NCBI GenBank assembly: GCA_040902105.1
Contig: JBBDXW010000071.1
Coordinates: forward strand, 1 to 64,000
DNA from: IDS-8 sp040902105
GTDB taxonomy: Bacteria; Pseudomonadota; Gammaproteobacteria; Steroidobacterales; Woeseiaceae
DNA length: 64,000 nt
Reading direction: 5' to 3'
Position 1 is the first letter of the stretch, and every line of letters begins with the position of its first letter. Below the pieces are notes generated by a model. The model ran no database searches. It was not told the origin of the DNA and worked only from the letters and a program-made list of their open reading frames with translations. Shown here piece after piece: positions 33,796 to 43,469 of this stretch. The position numbers and the translations under genes were made by a program.

Positions 33796-36296
33796 TCGCC
33801 GAAAGACCAGGCGAAGTTCATTCCGATGGTTCTTGGCTGGACCCTCGTGATGTTGTTGCCTCGCGTAAGCGGTATGACGTCCACGTAGGTGCGACTGTCA
33901 TCGTCGGTGACGTTCTTGACGAACGCGGACAGCTCCCACCTGTCTCCCTCCACGCCGAGGCGCAGATCCACGAGGCCATAGTCGCCGGATCGCTCCTCCG
34001 GCCGTTGCGTGTACTCGGTGAACGAATCTCCCTGGTAATCATAGGAGAAATGCAGGAATCCCTCATACGCGCTGTTTCCAATGAAGGGAACGGGGAACGT
34101 ATAGGTTCCGCTCAGACTCACCGTGAGCTCCGGAACCGCGGGCGACCTGTTGCCGCTGCGCCCCAGCGGTTCTTCAAACACACCAGTCAATGTAAAAGGA
34201 TTCCCCGGCGGGAACAGATTGGCGTCCTCCTGCAATCTCGAATGGGTATATCCAGCAGACAGGTTCAGATAGAGACGGTCCGTCGCCCGCAAGCTCCAGT
34301 CGATCTCCACGCCGCGTATACGTGCGTCACCCTGGTTGCCGTTTGCCGTGTCAAAGAAGCCGGCCCCCGATCCACAGTCGATGACCTGGAGCACCTGCAA
34401 GTTCTCCCAATCTACCTGGTAGACGGTCGTGTTGAGTTGCAATCGGCCATCCAGCAGCGTCGTCCTGGCGCCCATCTCATAATTCTTCAGGCTGTCCGAC
34501 TCGATGGTCTGCCTGCCGAAATTCGGGTATGCAGCGCCACACAGATTGTCATCCTCCAGCAGGACCTCGTCGATGATCGGCTGATCCGCAGTTGTGTACT
34601 CGCCCGGCAATCTCCCACCCAATCGTGCTGCAAGCTCCTGCTCCTGATCTGCCCGAATCAGGGAGCCTGGATAATTGCCCCTGCGAAATCCCTCGGAATA
34701 CAGGGCATAAAACATGTTGCTCTCGTTGAGGTCGTACTGAATGCCAAGCTTCGGGCTGACTCCATCCTCATCATAGTCCTCCAGCACGGGGTCCTCGCTC
34801 TCCATGTGCAGATCGAACGCGCGGAGCCCGGCAGTCACTGTCCACTGGGAATTCAGCGCGTAATCGATTTCCCCATAGATTGAAATATTACGCAGTGTAT
34901 CGTCGAAGTCACCGAAGTCGGCGTCGTCAAACAGGACGGTGTTCATATCGTACGGCGGTTCACAGGGGTCGTCACCGAGGAAAGTGCAAGCCGCCTCATC
35001 CAGTACGCTCAGATGAACCTCGCCGGCCGGATCCGTATAGTCCAGGACGCCGTGGTTGGTCGTCGTTTCACTATAGAAGGCGCCAACCGAGTAGCTCAGC
35101 GGTCCCGCGATGGTCGACACGAGGCGCAATTCTCCGGACCAGGCGTAGTGATCATCGGTGACGAGCGAGCTCACCGGCAGGAATATGTCCTCGTTGGGCC
35201 CAAATCCCGGATTGATGTAGTCCTGGGTCTCGCTGTCGTATCCATAGTAGTAGGTATAGCGATTCACGTTCTCTATGAAGATTCGATCGCGATCCAGATA
35301 GGACGTGGCAGCTATCAAGGTTCCGAAATCCATGTCGAGCTCGGCGTCGAGGCTGTAAACCTTGACGTCGTCATCCAGTTTGCCGCCGCTACCGAAGTCG
35401 TGCTGGAACTTGTCGAGATGAGCTAATGGAAGTGCATCCTGCTCAGCAGGATAGCCATCAGCCTCCTGGCTCTGAACGATAGCTCTCGCGTCGATCGTCA
35501 GATTCTCCGTTGGCAGCCAGCGAACAGCCAGCCGGCCTCCATTCAGTTTTTCAGTGGCGGCGTCGTCATCGGGTCTAAACCCGTTTACGTTCTCGTAGAA
35601 GCCCGGAATGTCATGGCTGTACCCCACCACCCGGGCGGCCAGAACATCCTCGATCAGGGGAGTATTGAGCATCAGGTTCAATCGGGTCCCGACATCATGT
35701 CCGCTGATGCCTTCGACGGTCGTATCCAGCTTGGCGGCCAAACGACCAGGATCGGGCTTCTCCGTGATGATTCGGACGGCGCCGCCGAGTGAACCCGCCC
35801 CGTACAATGTGCCCTGCGGGCCGCGCAGCACTTCTATTCGCTGCACGTCGAAGGTGTGCAGATCCGGATAGGTTCCCTCCGATACGGGAACCTCATCGAA
35901 ATACAAGGCCGACGTCTGGGGATCACCATAGAACAGTGATGAGTCATTGGTGACGCCGCGGATGATGATGTTGTTGCGGCCTGGCCCTCTGTCCACCAGG
36001 CTCAGGCTGGGTATCGCGGTGAAATAGTCCTCGAGGCCGTTGGCGCCCATGCGCTCGAGCTGTTGCCCGGAGAGCGCCGTGATGCTTGCGGGAATTTCAT
36101 TGATTCGCTGCTCACGCCTACTGGCAGTGACGATGATCTCTTCCAGGACGGACGGATCCGCCTCTTGGGCGACTACGGTCGAGGGGCAGATTACTGCCAA
36201 AGTGCCAACAGACAGAATCGCACCGACCGCACTCGACAGCTCGGTCTTCCTGAACGTCGGCCGGATCGCTGCACTCTCTTTCACGTTCGCACGCAT
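33792..36296 (-). CDS. TonB-dependent receptor (834 aa)
   Basis: Outer-membrane active transporter. It has a signal peptide with cleavage near residue 43 (TVVAQEAD), a TonB box LEEIIVTASR at 51-60, a plug domain with VEVLRGPQGTLYGAGSLGGAVRI, and a 22-strand-type barrel to the C-terminus. The last residues are AWSFGD rather than a terminal Phe. It is divergent from the Lrp-type regulator with a perfect palindrome between them, so it is probably under that regulator, and it leads the D-amino-acid cluster as the uptake gate, perhaps for peptides. The downstream sulfotransferase is coupled. Confidence 0.92.
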   Translation of the reverse strand: MRANVKESAAIRPTFRKTELSSAVGAILSVGTLAVICPSTVVAQEADPSVLEEIIVTASRREQRINEIPASITALSGQQLERMGANGLEDYFTAIPSLSLVDRGPGRNNIIIRGVTNDSSLFYGDPQTSALYFDEVPVSEGTYPDLHTFDVQRIEVLRGPQGTLYGAGSLGGAVRIITEKPDPGRLAAKLDTTVEGISGHDVGTRLNLMLNTPLIEDVLAARVVGYSHDIPGFYENVNGFRPDDDAATEKLNGGRLAVRWLPTENLTIDARAIVQSQEADGYPAEQDALPLAHLDKFQHDFGSGGKLDDDVKVYSLDAELDMDFGTLIAATSYLDRDRIFIENVNRYTYYYGYDSETQDYINPGFGPNEDIFLPVSSLVTDDHYAWSGELRLVSTIAGPLSYSVGAFYSETTTNHGVLDYTDPAGEVHLSVLDEAACTFLGDDPCEPPYDMNTVLFDDADFGDFDDTLRNISIYGEIDYALNSQWTVTAGLRAFDLHMESEDPVLEDYDEDGVSPKLGIQYDLNESNMFYALYSEGFRRGNYPGSLIRADQEQELAARLGGRLPGEYTTADQPIIDEVLLEDDNLCGAAYPNFGRQTIESDSLKNYEMGARTTLLDGRLQLNTTVYQVDWENLQVLQVIDCGSGAGFFDTANGNQGDARIRGVEIDWSLRATDRLYLNLSAGYTHSRLQEDANLFPPGNPFTLTGVFEEPLGRSGNRSPAVPELTVSLSGTYTFPVPFIGNSAYEGFLHFSYDYQGDSFTEYTQRPEERSGDYGLVDLRLGVEGDRWELSAFVKNVTDDDSRTYVDVIPLTRGNNITRVQPRTIGMNFAWSFGD

Positions 36297-36343
36297 CTCG
36301 TCCCCCTGGCTGCGCTCGATCGCTGTTGATAGGCTAGCAGACA

Positions 36344-36362
36344 GCTCATAGTGACTATGAGC
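36344..36362. promoter_or_regulatory. Palindrome between the TonB receptor and Lrp regulator genes
   Basis: GCTCATAG-TGA-CTATGAGC: two perfect eight-base arms around three bases, 48 bp upstream of the receptor start and 86 bp upstream of the regulator start. Likely operator for the Lrp-type protein controlling both directions. Confidence 0.65.
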
Positions 36363-36447
36363 CGATTTCTGATCAAAAATAGAGAGAAAACCAAGGAATT
36401 GGGGCTGCGATCAGAGGATCTGCTTTTTCCAGGTACCGAGGTGCATT

Positions 36448-36945
36448 TTGACCAGATCAATAAAAATCGATTCGCTGGACCTGCGAATTCTGACCTCACT
36501 ACTGAAGAATGCTCGGATAACCAAAGTCGACCTGGGGGAAGAAGTCGGTTTGTCCCCTACACCTTGCTACGAGCGCATGAAGCGTCTGGAGAAGAGCAAG
36601 GTCATCCGTGGCTATCATGCGGACGTGAACTTTCGTCTGCTGGGCGACTATTCGTACTTCTGGGTCAAGATTCGGCTGAGCGAGTTCACAAAGGACAAGA
36701 CGGCGAAGTTCGAGCGGATGATCCTCGATCGAGCGGACATCCTGGAATGTCACGCCATCCTCGGACACGCGGATTATCTTGTAAAAGTGGCCGCCAAAAG
36801 CGTCGAGGACTATCATGATACCTTGCAAAACCTGGCTAACAAGGAAGAGTTCTTCTATGACTCCTTTCCCATCAGCAAGGCCGTAAAGGAACCCCATCAA
36901 GCCTCGCTGATCCGTTTGATCCAGCGCGATTATGAGAGTAAATAG
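36448..36945 (+). CDS. Lrp/AsnC-family regulator
   Basis: 165 residues. The N-terminal helix-turn-helix (IDSLDLRILTSLLKNARITKVDLGEEVGLSPTPCYERMKRLE) and the C-terminal RAM effector domain (ADILECHAILGHADYLVKVAAKSVEDYHDTL) are complete. Members sense amino acids, which fits its place in a cluster for D-amino-acid compounds. It is divergent from the TonB receptor gene and convergent with the serine hydrolase gene. Confidence 0.92.
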   Translation: MTRSIKIDSLDLRILTSLLKNARITKVDLGEEVGLSPTPCYERMKRLEKSKVIRGYHADVNFRLLGDYSYFWVKIRLSEFTKDKTAKFERMILDRADILECHAILGHADYLVKVAAKSVEDYHDTLQNLANKEEFFYDSFPISKAVKEPHQASLIRLIQRDYESK

Positions 36946-36950
36946 CGGAC

Positions 36951-38399
36951 CTATTCACAATCCCTCTGTACGAACCGCAAGCCCCGGACGGATCCCGATT
37001 GCAGTGAGAACCCGTCAATCCCTCCGCCAGGACCTCTCGTGAAAAGGAAGTTCGCCTCTCCGGCGCTCCACCACAGGTGATCCTCGGCGCGCACCCGCAC
37101 GCTTCCGGACAGTGCGTTGATCGATAAGGTCAACTCTCCATCGGCATCCCTGAGGCGATAGATCGTATCCAGCTCCTCGCTGTAATAATCCCCGGCATAC
37201 GCCGCGATCTCGGAAGCGCTGAGAGCGCGTGTCGGCTTGGCTCCATCCCCTGCAGGCTCATCGGGCGCCGATACCTGTGCTTCGGTGAAGTGATCCGCCA
37301 GACACAGATCGGCAATCCTTCTCGTCATCGCCTCCGGCGGAAAGGAGCTCAGGTTCGACAGAACGACGATCGAAAACTGTTGCTCGGGAAAGTGCAGGTA
37401 GTCTGAAACATAGCCCACTGCTGAGCCGTCGTGACCGACTGTCCTCAGCCCCCTGTAGCGATCAATGAAGAGTCCGTGAGCATAGTCCAGTCTCTCACCG
37501 TTACTCAGCGTTCCAGGTGTCAGGACGGTATCCATCAGGCCGCGGGATGCGTTACCGAGCCTGTTATCGTAGAAGTTCTGATCCCACTTGAAGAAATCCT
37601 CGATCGATGTGATGACTCCCAGATCGCCGACGACTTTGAGGCGCAATATGTCGATCCGGTATCCGCCCTCGTGCGTTGGTGAATATCCGATCCCTCTGTT
37701 TGGAATGATGGCATCGGGATCGTCGTGGAGGCGGGTCGACGCCATTCCAAGGGGCTCGAAGATGTGCTTCTCGAGGAATCTGCTTGCGCTCGTGCCGCTG
37801 ACTCGACTGATGATTTCCGCGAGAAGAAAGTAGCCGGAGTTCGAATACGAGAACCTGTCACCCGGTTCGAACTCCAGCGCCTTCTGCCGAGCGAGCATGG
37901 AAAGCACGTCCTGCGGTGTGTAGACGTAGCCGCTTCCTTCCGGTTTTCCGATCAGCGACACCAACGTCAGGTATTCCCGAATGCCGCTGGTGTGATGGAG
38001 TAAGTGCCCGAGTGTGATTGGTGTGCCGTAGTCCGGCATTTCCGGGAGATAGTCGCGGATGTCATCGCTGATGCTCAGCTTGCCTTGCCCGGCCAGCAAC
38101 GCGACGCCCATGGCGACGAACTGCTTCGAAATGGATCCGGTTCGCAGAACCGTTTGCGGTGACAGAGGAATGCCGTAGTCGAGATTCGCTATCCCGTAGC
38201 CCTTGGCGTACAGGATTCTGCCTTTCTCGAAAATACCCACGGCTGCCCCGGGGGAATCTCCCTTGTCCCAGGGAGCGAACAGAGCATCCACCTGCTCGAT
38301 GCAGGTTGGCCTCGCCGCCACACTGGATGTGAAGCCCAGGAAGATTACCGAGAGCACGCACCGCCAGGAGCCAAAGCGGAATTCTTCGTTCTCGGTCAT
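36951..38399 (-). CDS. Exported serine hydrolase, beta-lactamase / D-peptidase family
   Basis: 482 residues with an N-terminal signal peptide. Catalytic motifs of the class-C/DD-peptidase fold are S89-x-x-K92 (GSISKQF), Y184-S-N186 (RFSYSNSGYF) and H322-D-G324 (VGHDGSAVG). A lipocalin-like C-terminal domain follows from about residue 395. Periplasmic. Family members include D-aminopeptidases, D-esterases and beta-lactamases; the neighbourhood favours cleavage of peptides or amides containing D-residues. It lies six bases downstream of the PLP-enzyme gene, so the two are an operon. Confidence 0.87.
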   Translation of the reverse strand: MTENEEFRFGSWRCVLSVIFLGFTSSVAARPTCIEQVDALFAPWDKGDSPGAAVGIFEKGRILYAKGYGIANLDYGIPLSPQTVLRTGSISKQFVAMGVALLAGQGKLSISDDIRDYLPEMPDYGTPITLGHLLHHTSGIREYLTLVSLIGKPEGSGYVYTPQDVLSMLARQKALEFEPGDRFSYSNSGYFLLAEIISRVSGTSASRFLEKHIFEPLGMASTRLHDDPDAIIPNRGIGYSPTHEGGYRIDILRLKVVGDLGVITSIEDFFKWDQNFYDNRLGNASRGLMDTVLTPGTLSNGERLDYAHGLFIDRYRGLRTVGHDGSAVGYVSDYLHFPEQQFSIVVLSNLSSFPPEAMTRRIADLCLADHFTEAQVSAPDEPAGDGAKPTRALSASEIAAYAGDYYSEELDTIYRLRDADGELTLSINALSGSVRVRAEDHLWWSAGEANFLFTRGPGGGIDGFSLQSGSVRGLRFVQRDCE

Positions 38400-38405
38400 T
38401 TCAGG

Positions 38406-39539
38406 CTATTTCAGGGCTTGTATGAGCCTGTCCATGTCGTTCTCATCGTTGTATGGCGCAATGGATACACGAATTCTCCCGCCTCGCGCACTGCAAACTA
38501 TCTTGCGATCGGCGAGACGCTTCCTGGTCTTCTCTGCCGACCTCTTCGGATGAGACAGAGCAACTATGTGTGAACATGCCGCCGGGTCACCCGGCGACCT
38601 GAACGCGAGCCATCCATGCCTGCCGGCCTCTTCCACCAGGATGTTCGCCAGCCCGTCCGCATGAGTTTCGATATTGCGCTCACCGAGCGTCAGCAGTTGC
38701 CCTATCGCGGTAGTCAGGCAGGCCACGGATGCATAGGACATCGTCGACTGGGTATAGCGCCGTGCGTCACTCGCCATCTCCAGCGATCCGGCGTCAAAAT
38801 CGAAAGGATCGGGCGCACTCATCCATCCGGTCATGGGTGGCACGTGTTCGAGCAGTCCCGGGGCGATCGCTGCCAATGCGACGCCACCGTGCCCGCCCAG
38901 CCATTTGTAGCCGCTGCACACGACGGCATCTGCATTCCAGCCTGTCATATCAATTCGCCTGGCGCCCAGTTCCTGGGTCACATCCACGATCAGATGCCCG
39001 CCTGCCCCGGAAACGGCTTCGCTGATGCGGTTTATGTCCACCGCTGTCCCGGTTGCAAATTGCACACTGCTGACAGCCACGACGGACATGTTTTCGTGAA
39101 TCGAATCGATCAATGCGTCAGTCAGGCTCTCTGACTGACGGTCTTCGACGAAGCGAATCTGGCCACGATTCAGGCTCTGCTGACGCAGCCACGGTCTTGT
39201 GACCGCGGGGAAGTCCGACGCCACGGCAAGAACCATGCCGTCACGCGGACGTTGGATCATCAGCGGAATTTGCGCCAGTATTTCACTGGCGCAGGCCACG
39301 ACAGCAACCTGCGATGAAGGGCATCCAAAAAGCTTCGCGCCGACTGCGCGCAATGTGTCGAGGTAAGCGGCCTCGTCCTCGTCGGACATGTAGCAGTTGC
39401 CATGCCGCGCGTAATCGTCGATGAACTGATGCATCGCCTGTACCGCCGGCCGGCCAATGAGTCCGAGCGCCGCCTGGTTCAGGTAGCAGTGTCGTTCCAA
39501 AGTGGGGAAATCCCGACGATCGAGCAGAGACGCAATCAT
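38406..39539 (-). CDS. Class-V aminotransferase-fold PLP enzyme
   Basis: 377 residues. PLP lysine is K212 in VCSGYKWLGGHGG, with D186 in IVDVTQELGARRID contacting the ring nitrogen. The enzyme belongs to the aminotransferase class V group that includes isopenicillin-N epimerase-like and cysteine-desulfurase-like proteins. In this context an amino-acid epimerase or lyase is plausible, but the substrate cannot be read from sequence. The start is the ATG at 39539. A perfect 38-bp inverted repeat lies directly upstream. Confidence 0.82.
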   Translation of the reverse strand: MIASLLDRRDFPTLERHCYLNQAALGLIGRPAVQAMHQFIDDYARHGNCYMSDEDEAAYLDTLRAVGAKLFGCPSSQVAVVACASEILAQIPLMIQRPRDGMVLAVASDFPAVTRPWLRQQSLNRGQIRFVEDRQSESLTDALIDSIHENMSVVAVSSVQFATGTAVDINRISEAVSGAGGHLIVDVTQELGARRIDMTGWNADAVVCSGYKWLGGHGGVALAAIAPGLLEHVPPMTGWMSAPDPFDFDAGSLEMASDARRYTQSTMSYASVACLTTAIGQLLTLGERNIETHADGLANILVEEAGRHGWLAFRSPGDPAACSHIVALSHPKRSAEKTRKRLADRKIVCSARGGRIRVSIAPYNDENDMDRLIQALK

Positions 39540-39551
39540 CTTGGCACGGTC

Positions 39552-39650
39552 GGCATCGCCGGCGGGTGGGCGGGTTGCCTTTGGCGGAATGGCTCCCTTC
39601 GGTCCGCTTTATTTCCGCCAAAGGCAACCCGCCCACCCGCCGGCGATGCC
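39552..39650. repeat. Perfect 38-bp inverted repeat with 23-base loop
   Basis: Left arm 39552-39589 and right arm 39613-39650 are exact reverse complements (starting GGCATCGCCGGCGGGTGGG). It sits in the divergent space between the PLP-enzyme gene and the DgcN-like gene. Such a long perfect stem is far beyond a normal terminator. It may be a recent inversion, a small insertion element, a strong RNA hairpin or a fold-back assembly artefact. Confidence 0.85.
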
Positions 39651-39862
39651 TGGAATCCTCGTTGCTCCATCCGTTTGCCCAGAGTAAGTGCCATTCAGCC
39701 TAGCACGCGATGCTTGGTGTTTATCAAGGATTGGTTCGGATAATTCTGGATTTCTTCACGTACAGGCCGGTGTTTTCAGGCATTTTGCCTGCGCAGTCTT
39801 GTTTATCATTGATTGCTGCTTCCCGGGCACGCCTTTCCGGACAGAACAGCAGTGGAGATCGA

Positions 39863-40858
39863 ATGCAGCCGCCTTACCTTATCTTTCTTGGCAATGCGGA
39901 CAATATGGGAGACGCCAAAACCGGGGCAGGCATCGCTCATTGGCGGCGAGACATCTGTCTTGGCCAGAATCGGATGCCGAACTGCACCGTCGATCTTGGA
40001 TTGAAGGATATGTCCGTTGACGAGGCGGTCATCGCGGGCGCAAGGACCCTGGTGGTTGGTGTAGCACCCGATGGCGGAAGGCTGTCTCGCACCTGGGTTC
40101 CGACCATACTCGAAGCTCTCGACAGGGGACTGGACGTTGCTGCCGGCCTGCATGAACGGCTCCGTGACATTCCGGACGTCGATCGCATGGCCACAGCGCG
40201 AGGACGCGCACTGTACGACGTCCGCCGGCCGAACCGGGACTTTCCAGTCGGCAGCGGCCTCGAGCGATCGGGAATGCGCCTCCTGACGGTGGGCACTGAC
40301 TGCGCTGTCGGCAAAATGTATGCATCACTTGCGCTGGAAAGGGAGATGCGCCGGCGCGGCATGAAGGTCGACTTTCGTGCGACCGGCCAGACGGGCATAT
40401 TCATCGCCGGCCAGGGCGTGTCCGTAGACGCTGTGGTTGCTGATTTCGTTTCCGGGGCAAGTGAGTTTCTTTCTCCAGCCAACGACCCCGATCATTGGGA
40501 CGTCATTGAAGGCCAGGGTTCCCTGTTTCACCCGTCTTATGCCGCCGTGACCCTGGGGTTGATTCACGGGAGTCAGCCGGACGTGATGGTGCTTTGCCAC
40601 GAGGCCGGACGCTCTCATATTCTGAACCTTGAGGGTTACCCGATTCCCGATCTGCGTACGTGTATGGACCACTACACGACGGTGGCACGCTTGACCAATG
40701 CAGCCGCCACGGTCATCGGTGTATGTGTCAATACTGCCGGTCTGGATGAAGAGCAGGCGCTACGATACTTGCGGGAAACCGAAGCGGCGCTCGGCATCCC
40801 CTGCTGCGACCCTGTGAGGGACGGGGTTGGTCGCATCGTCGACGCGTTGCAGTCCTGA
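39863..40858 (+). CDS. dgcN: DUF1611 / DgcN-type N-acetyltransferase
   Basis: 331 residues from the ATG at 39863 (TGGAGA upstream; the frame to 39710 is an unlikely extension). The N-terminus YLIFLGNADNMGDAKTGAGI and a P-loop-like VGTDCAVGKMYASLALE are typical of DUF1611 proteins. When directly followed by an enolase-superfamily epimerase, as here, the pair matches DgcN-DgcA of a D-glutamate catabolic route in which D-Glu is N-acetylated and then epimerised. The stop is two bases before the next start. Cytoplasmic. Confidence 0.82.
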   Translation: MQPPYLIFLGNADNMGDAKTGAGIAHWRRDICLGQNRMPNCTVDLGLKDMSVDEAVIAGARTLVVGVAPDGGRLSRTWVPTILEALDRGLDVAAGLHERLRDIPDVDRMATARGRALYDVRRPNRDFPVGSGLERSGMRLLTVGTDCAVGKMYASLALEREMRRRGMKVDFRATGQTGIFIAGQGVSVDAVVADFVSGASEFLSPANDPDHWDVIEGQGSLFHPSYAAVTLGLIHGSQPDVMVLCHEAGRSHILNLEGYPIPDLRTCMDHYTTVARLTNAAATVIGVCVNTAGLDEEQALRYLRETEAALGIPCCDPVRDGVGRIVDALQS

Positions 40859-40860
40859 CG

Positions 40861-41838
40861 ATGCAAATGAAGCTGTGCCTGGAGAGTTGGAACCTGAAGG
40901 CCCCGTTCTGCACTTCCCGGTTCTGCATCTCGAAAAGCAACGTATTGACTGTCGAGCTACAGGACGGCGAGTTCACGGGCCGCGGCGAATGCGAGCCACA
41001 TGAGTATGATGCTGCCATCACACAGGCAGTGGTGGACAGCATCGAGCGACTTCGCCCAGCCGTTGAAGCGGGCATGGACAGGCACGCTCTCCACCATCTG
41101 TTACCTGCAGGGCCCGCGCGCAACGCCATTGACGGTGCACTGTGGGATCTCGACGCGAAGCGTGCCGGGCGACGGGCGTGGGAACTGGCGGGTGTGGCGC
41201 TCGATTCTCCACTGACGACCGCCTATACCATCAGCCTGGGCAGTCCCGGCGAAATGGCCGGACAAGCCGGCGAAAACCGGGGGCGGCCTTTGCTCAAGTT
41301 GAAGCTGGGCAAGGAGAAAGGCCTGGCAATCGTCGAGGCCGTTCGACGCGCCGCGCCTGATGCGCGTCTGATCGTCGATGTCAACGGCGCATGGAACATC
41401 GACGACTTGAATGGCATTGCCGATTCACTGGCCGGACTGGGTGTCGAGCTGATCGAGCAACCGCTGGCGGCGGGCGACGACGAAGAGCTTTGCGATTACT
41501 CCGGCACAGTCCCTCTTTGTGCCGATGAATCGTGTCTGGACACGAGCTCCCTGTCCACACTCAGCGAAAAATACTCTTACATCAACATCAAACTCGACAA
41601 GACCGGCGGTCTGACCGAAGCACTTCGGCTGGTCGAAGCAGCAAAGCGCAGATCTCTCGGCATCATGGTCGGCTGCATGACCGGCACGTCACTTGCCATT
41701 GCACCCGCCATGGTCATTGGCGCCATGGCTGAATTCTGTGACCTTGATGGTCCCTTGCTGCTGGAGAAGGATCGTACACCCGGGCTTACCTATGAAAATG
41801 GGCTCATCCGTGTTCCGACGCCTGATATATGGGGGTAG
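40861..41838 (+). CDS. dgcA: Enolase-superfamily dipeptide / N-acyl amino acid epimerase (DgcA-type)
   Basis: 325 residues. Active-site lysines K146-x-K148 (LLKLKLG) and K244 (NIKLDK) and metal ligands D173 (VDVNG), E199 (IEQP) and D222 (ADES) are all present, the full set of the muconate-lactonising subgroup of enolases. As partner of the DUF1611 protein it would racemise N-acetyl-D-glutamate; an L-Ala-D/L-Glu epimerase role in murein-peptide use is the alternative. Cytoplasmic, translated from the same message as its neighbours. Confidence 0.87.
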   Translation: MQMKLCLESWNLKAPFCTSRFCISKSNVLTVELQDGEFTGRGECEPHEYDAAITQAVVDSIERLRPAVEAGMDRHALHHLLPAGPARNAIDGALWDLDAKRAGRRAWELAGVALDSPLTTAYTISLGSPGEMAGQAGENRGRPLLKLKLGKEKGLAIVEAVRRAAPDARLIVDVNGAWNIDDLNGIADSLAGLGVELIEQPLAAGDDEELCDYSGTVPLCADESCLDTSSLSTLSEKYSYINIKLDKTGGLTEALRLVEAAKRRSLGIMVGCMTGTSLAIAPAMVIGAMAEFCDLDGPLLLEKDRTPGLTYENGLIRVPTPDIWG

Positions 41839-41840
41839 CC

Positions 41841-43439
41841 ATGAAAGCACTTCATCTCCCGCTGCTGGGCCTGCTCGTTCTGGCGCTGACTGAACACAGC
41901 GCCGGCGGGGTCTCGAGAGGGGCTGAGCAACGGTCATTGTTGATCGTCAATGCCAGATTGATCGATGGCACCGGAGCGCCGGCCCGAATTGCGTCTGTCC
42001 GTATAACGGGCAAGCGAATCGCCGATATCGCCGATATGGAAGATCTTTCTCCACTGCCGGGTGAAGAGCGGATGGACGCGAACGGCCTGGTGCTGTCTCC
42101 GGGATTCATTGATACCCACAGCCACCACGATGGCAACATCTTCGAAATGCCCGATGCCCTGTCCGTCGTAAGCCAGGGGATCACAACGATCATTGTTGGC
42201 GTGGACGGTGACTCGGCCCTGCCCCTGTCGGATTTCTTCAACGAGCTTCGGGCTTCTCCAGTCGCGATCAACGTAGCCTCCTATTCCGGCCACAACACGC
42301 TGCGCTCCAGGGTCATGGGCGACGACTACAAGCGCCACGCGACAGCGGCCGAGCTGGAAGAAATGGTCACGTTGTTGCGAAGGAATATGCAAGCCGGCGC
42401 ACTGGGCCTGTCAACCGGACTCGAATACGATCCCGGCCTCTACTCTCACCAAGACGAGGTTGTCGTGCTTGCTCGCGTAGCGGCCGAGTACGGAGGCCGT
42501 TATGTCAGCCACGTGCGCAGCGAAGACATCCACCTGGAATCGGCTATCGATGAGTTCATAGCCATCGCGCGCAGGGCCGAGCTTCCCGCGCATGTCTCAC
42601 ATATCAAGCTGGCGAGAAGAAGCCTGTGGGGGGAAGCCCCGGCGCTGCTCGAGAAGCTGAACAACGCCCGTGCGCAAGGCCTGAATATCACGGCGGACAT
42701 CTACCCCTATACGTTCTATGAATCCACTATGAGAATCCTGTTTCCAAAGCGGGATTTCGACAATCGCGAGAGCGCCGAATTCGCATTGAGGGAGCTGGTC
42801 CGGCCGGAAGGCCTGACATTGTCCCATTACGGCCCCGATCCGGATCTGGTCGGCAGGACAATTGCCGAGATCGCGTCCAGTCGAGATCAGGACCCGGCAG
42901 TCGTGCTGATGGATCTCATTCAACGAGACCTGGAATACGAGAGAAGCCTGGAAGGCGACCGCGGATCCAGCGAAAGTGCCATCGGTGTCGCCATGTCACA
43001 GGCGGACGTGGACACATTGATGCGCTGGCAACATGCAAATATCTGCTCCGACGGCGACCTGAAGGACGGTCACCCCAGGGGACGTGGCGCCTTTCCCCGA
43101 GTACTCGCCAATTATGCGCGCGAGCGACATGTACTGGCGCTGGAAGAGGCTGTTCACAAGATGACCCGCCTGTCCGCGACACACGCGGGGTTAGACGATC
43201 GGGGAACGATCGAGGTCGGCAACTATGCAGACCTCGTGCTGTTCGACCCGGCCACCGTCAGGGATCACGCAACCATGGAGAACACTAATGCGATATCGAC
43301 AGGGATCGCAAGGACATGGGTCAATGGGGAGCTGGTCTTTTCCGAGGGAAAGACGACGGGATCTCGTCCCGGCACAGTTCTTCGCAGGGCGACTGTGCGG
43401 GATTCGGGCGGGCAGTCCCCCGATGAGTCAACGTCCTGA
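41841..43439 (+). CDS. N-acyl-D-amino-acid deacylase family amidohydrolase
   Basis: 532 residues from the ATG at 41841, two bases after the epimerase stop. The N-terminal 25 residues (MKALHLPLLGLLVLALTEHSAG) form a signal peptide, so the enzyme is periplasmic. The amidohydrolase fold shows the metal motif DTHSHHDG, HVSHIK and the C-terminal GTIEVGNYADLVLFDP. The family removes acyl groups from N-acyl-D-amino acids. Export suggests it releases D-amino acids before uptake across the inner membrane. Confidence 0.87.
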   Translation: MKALHLPLLGLLVLALTEHSAGGVSRGAEQRSLLIVNARLIDGTGAPARIASVRITGKRIADIADMEDLSPLPGEERMDANGLVLSPGFIDTHSHHDGNIFEMPDALSVVSQGITTIIVGVDGDSALPLSDFFNELRASPVAINVASYSGHNTLRSRVMGDDYKRHATAAELEEMVTLLRRNMQAGALGLSTGLEYDPGLYSHQDEVVVLARVAAEYGGRYVSHVRSEDIHLESAIDEFIAIARRAELPAHVSHIKLARRSLWGEAPALLEKLNNARAQGLNITADIYPYTFYESTMRILFPKRDFDNRESAEFALRELVRPEGLTLSHYGPDPDLVGRTIAEIASSRDQDPAVVLMDLIQRDLEYERSLEGDRGSSESAIGVAMSQADVDTLMRWQHANICSDGDLKDGHPRGRGAFPRVLANYARERHVLALEEAVHKMTRLSATHAGLDDRGTIEVGNYADLVLFDPATVRDHATMENTNAISTGIARTWVNGELVFSEGKTTGSRPGTVLRRATVRDSGGQSPDESTS

Positions 43440-43469
43440 CATTCGATCCTTCCGCGGGAGTTCCGTCTG

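Noticed and set aside
39710..39862. Extended N-terminus of the DgcN-like protein
   Set aside because: The homologous start is YLIFLGNADN near the ATG at 39863, which has its own ribosome site; the 51 extra residues look non-coding.
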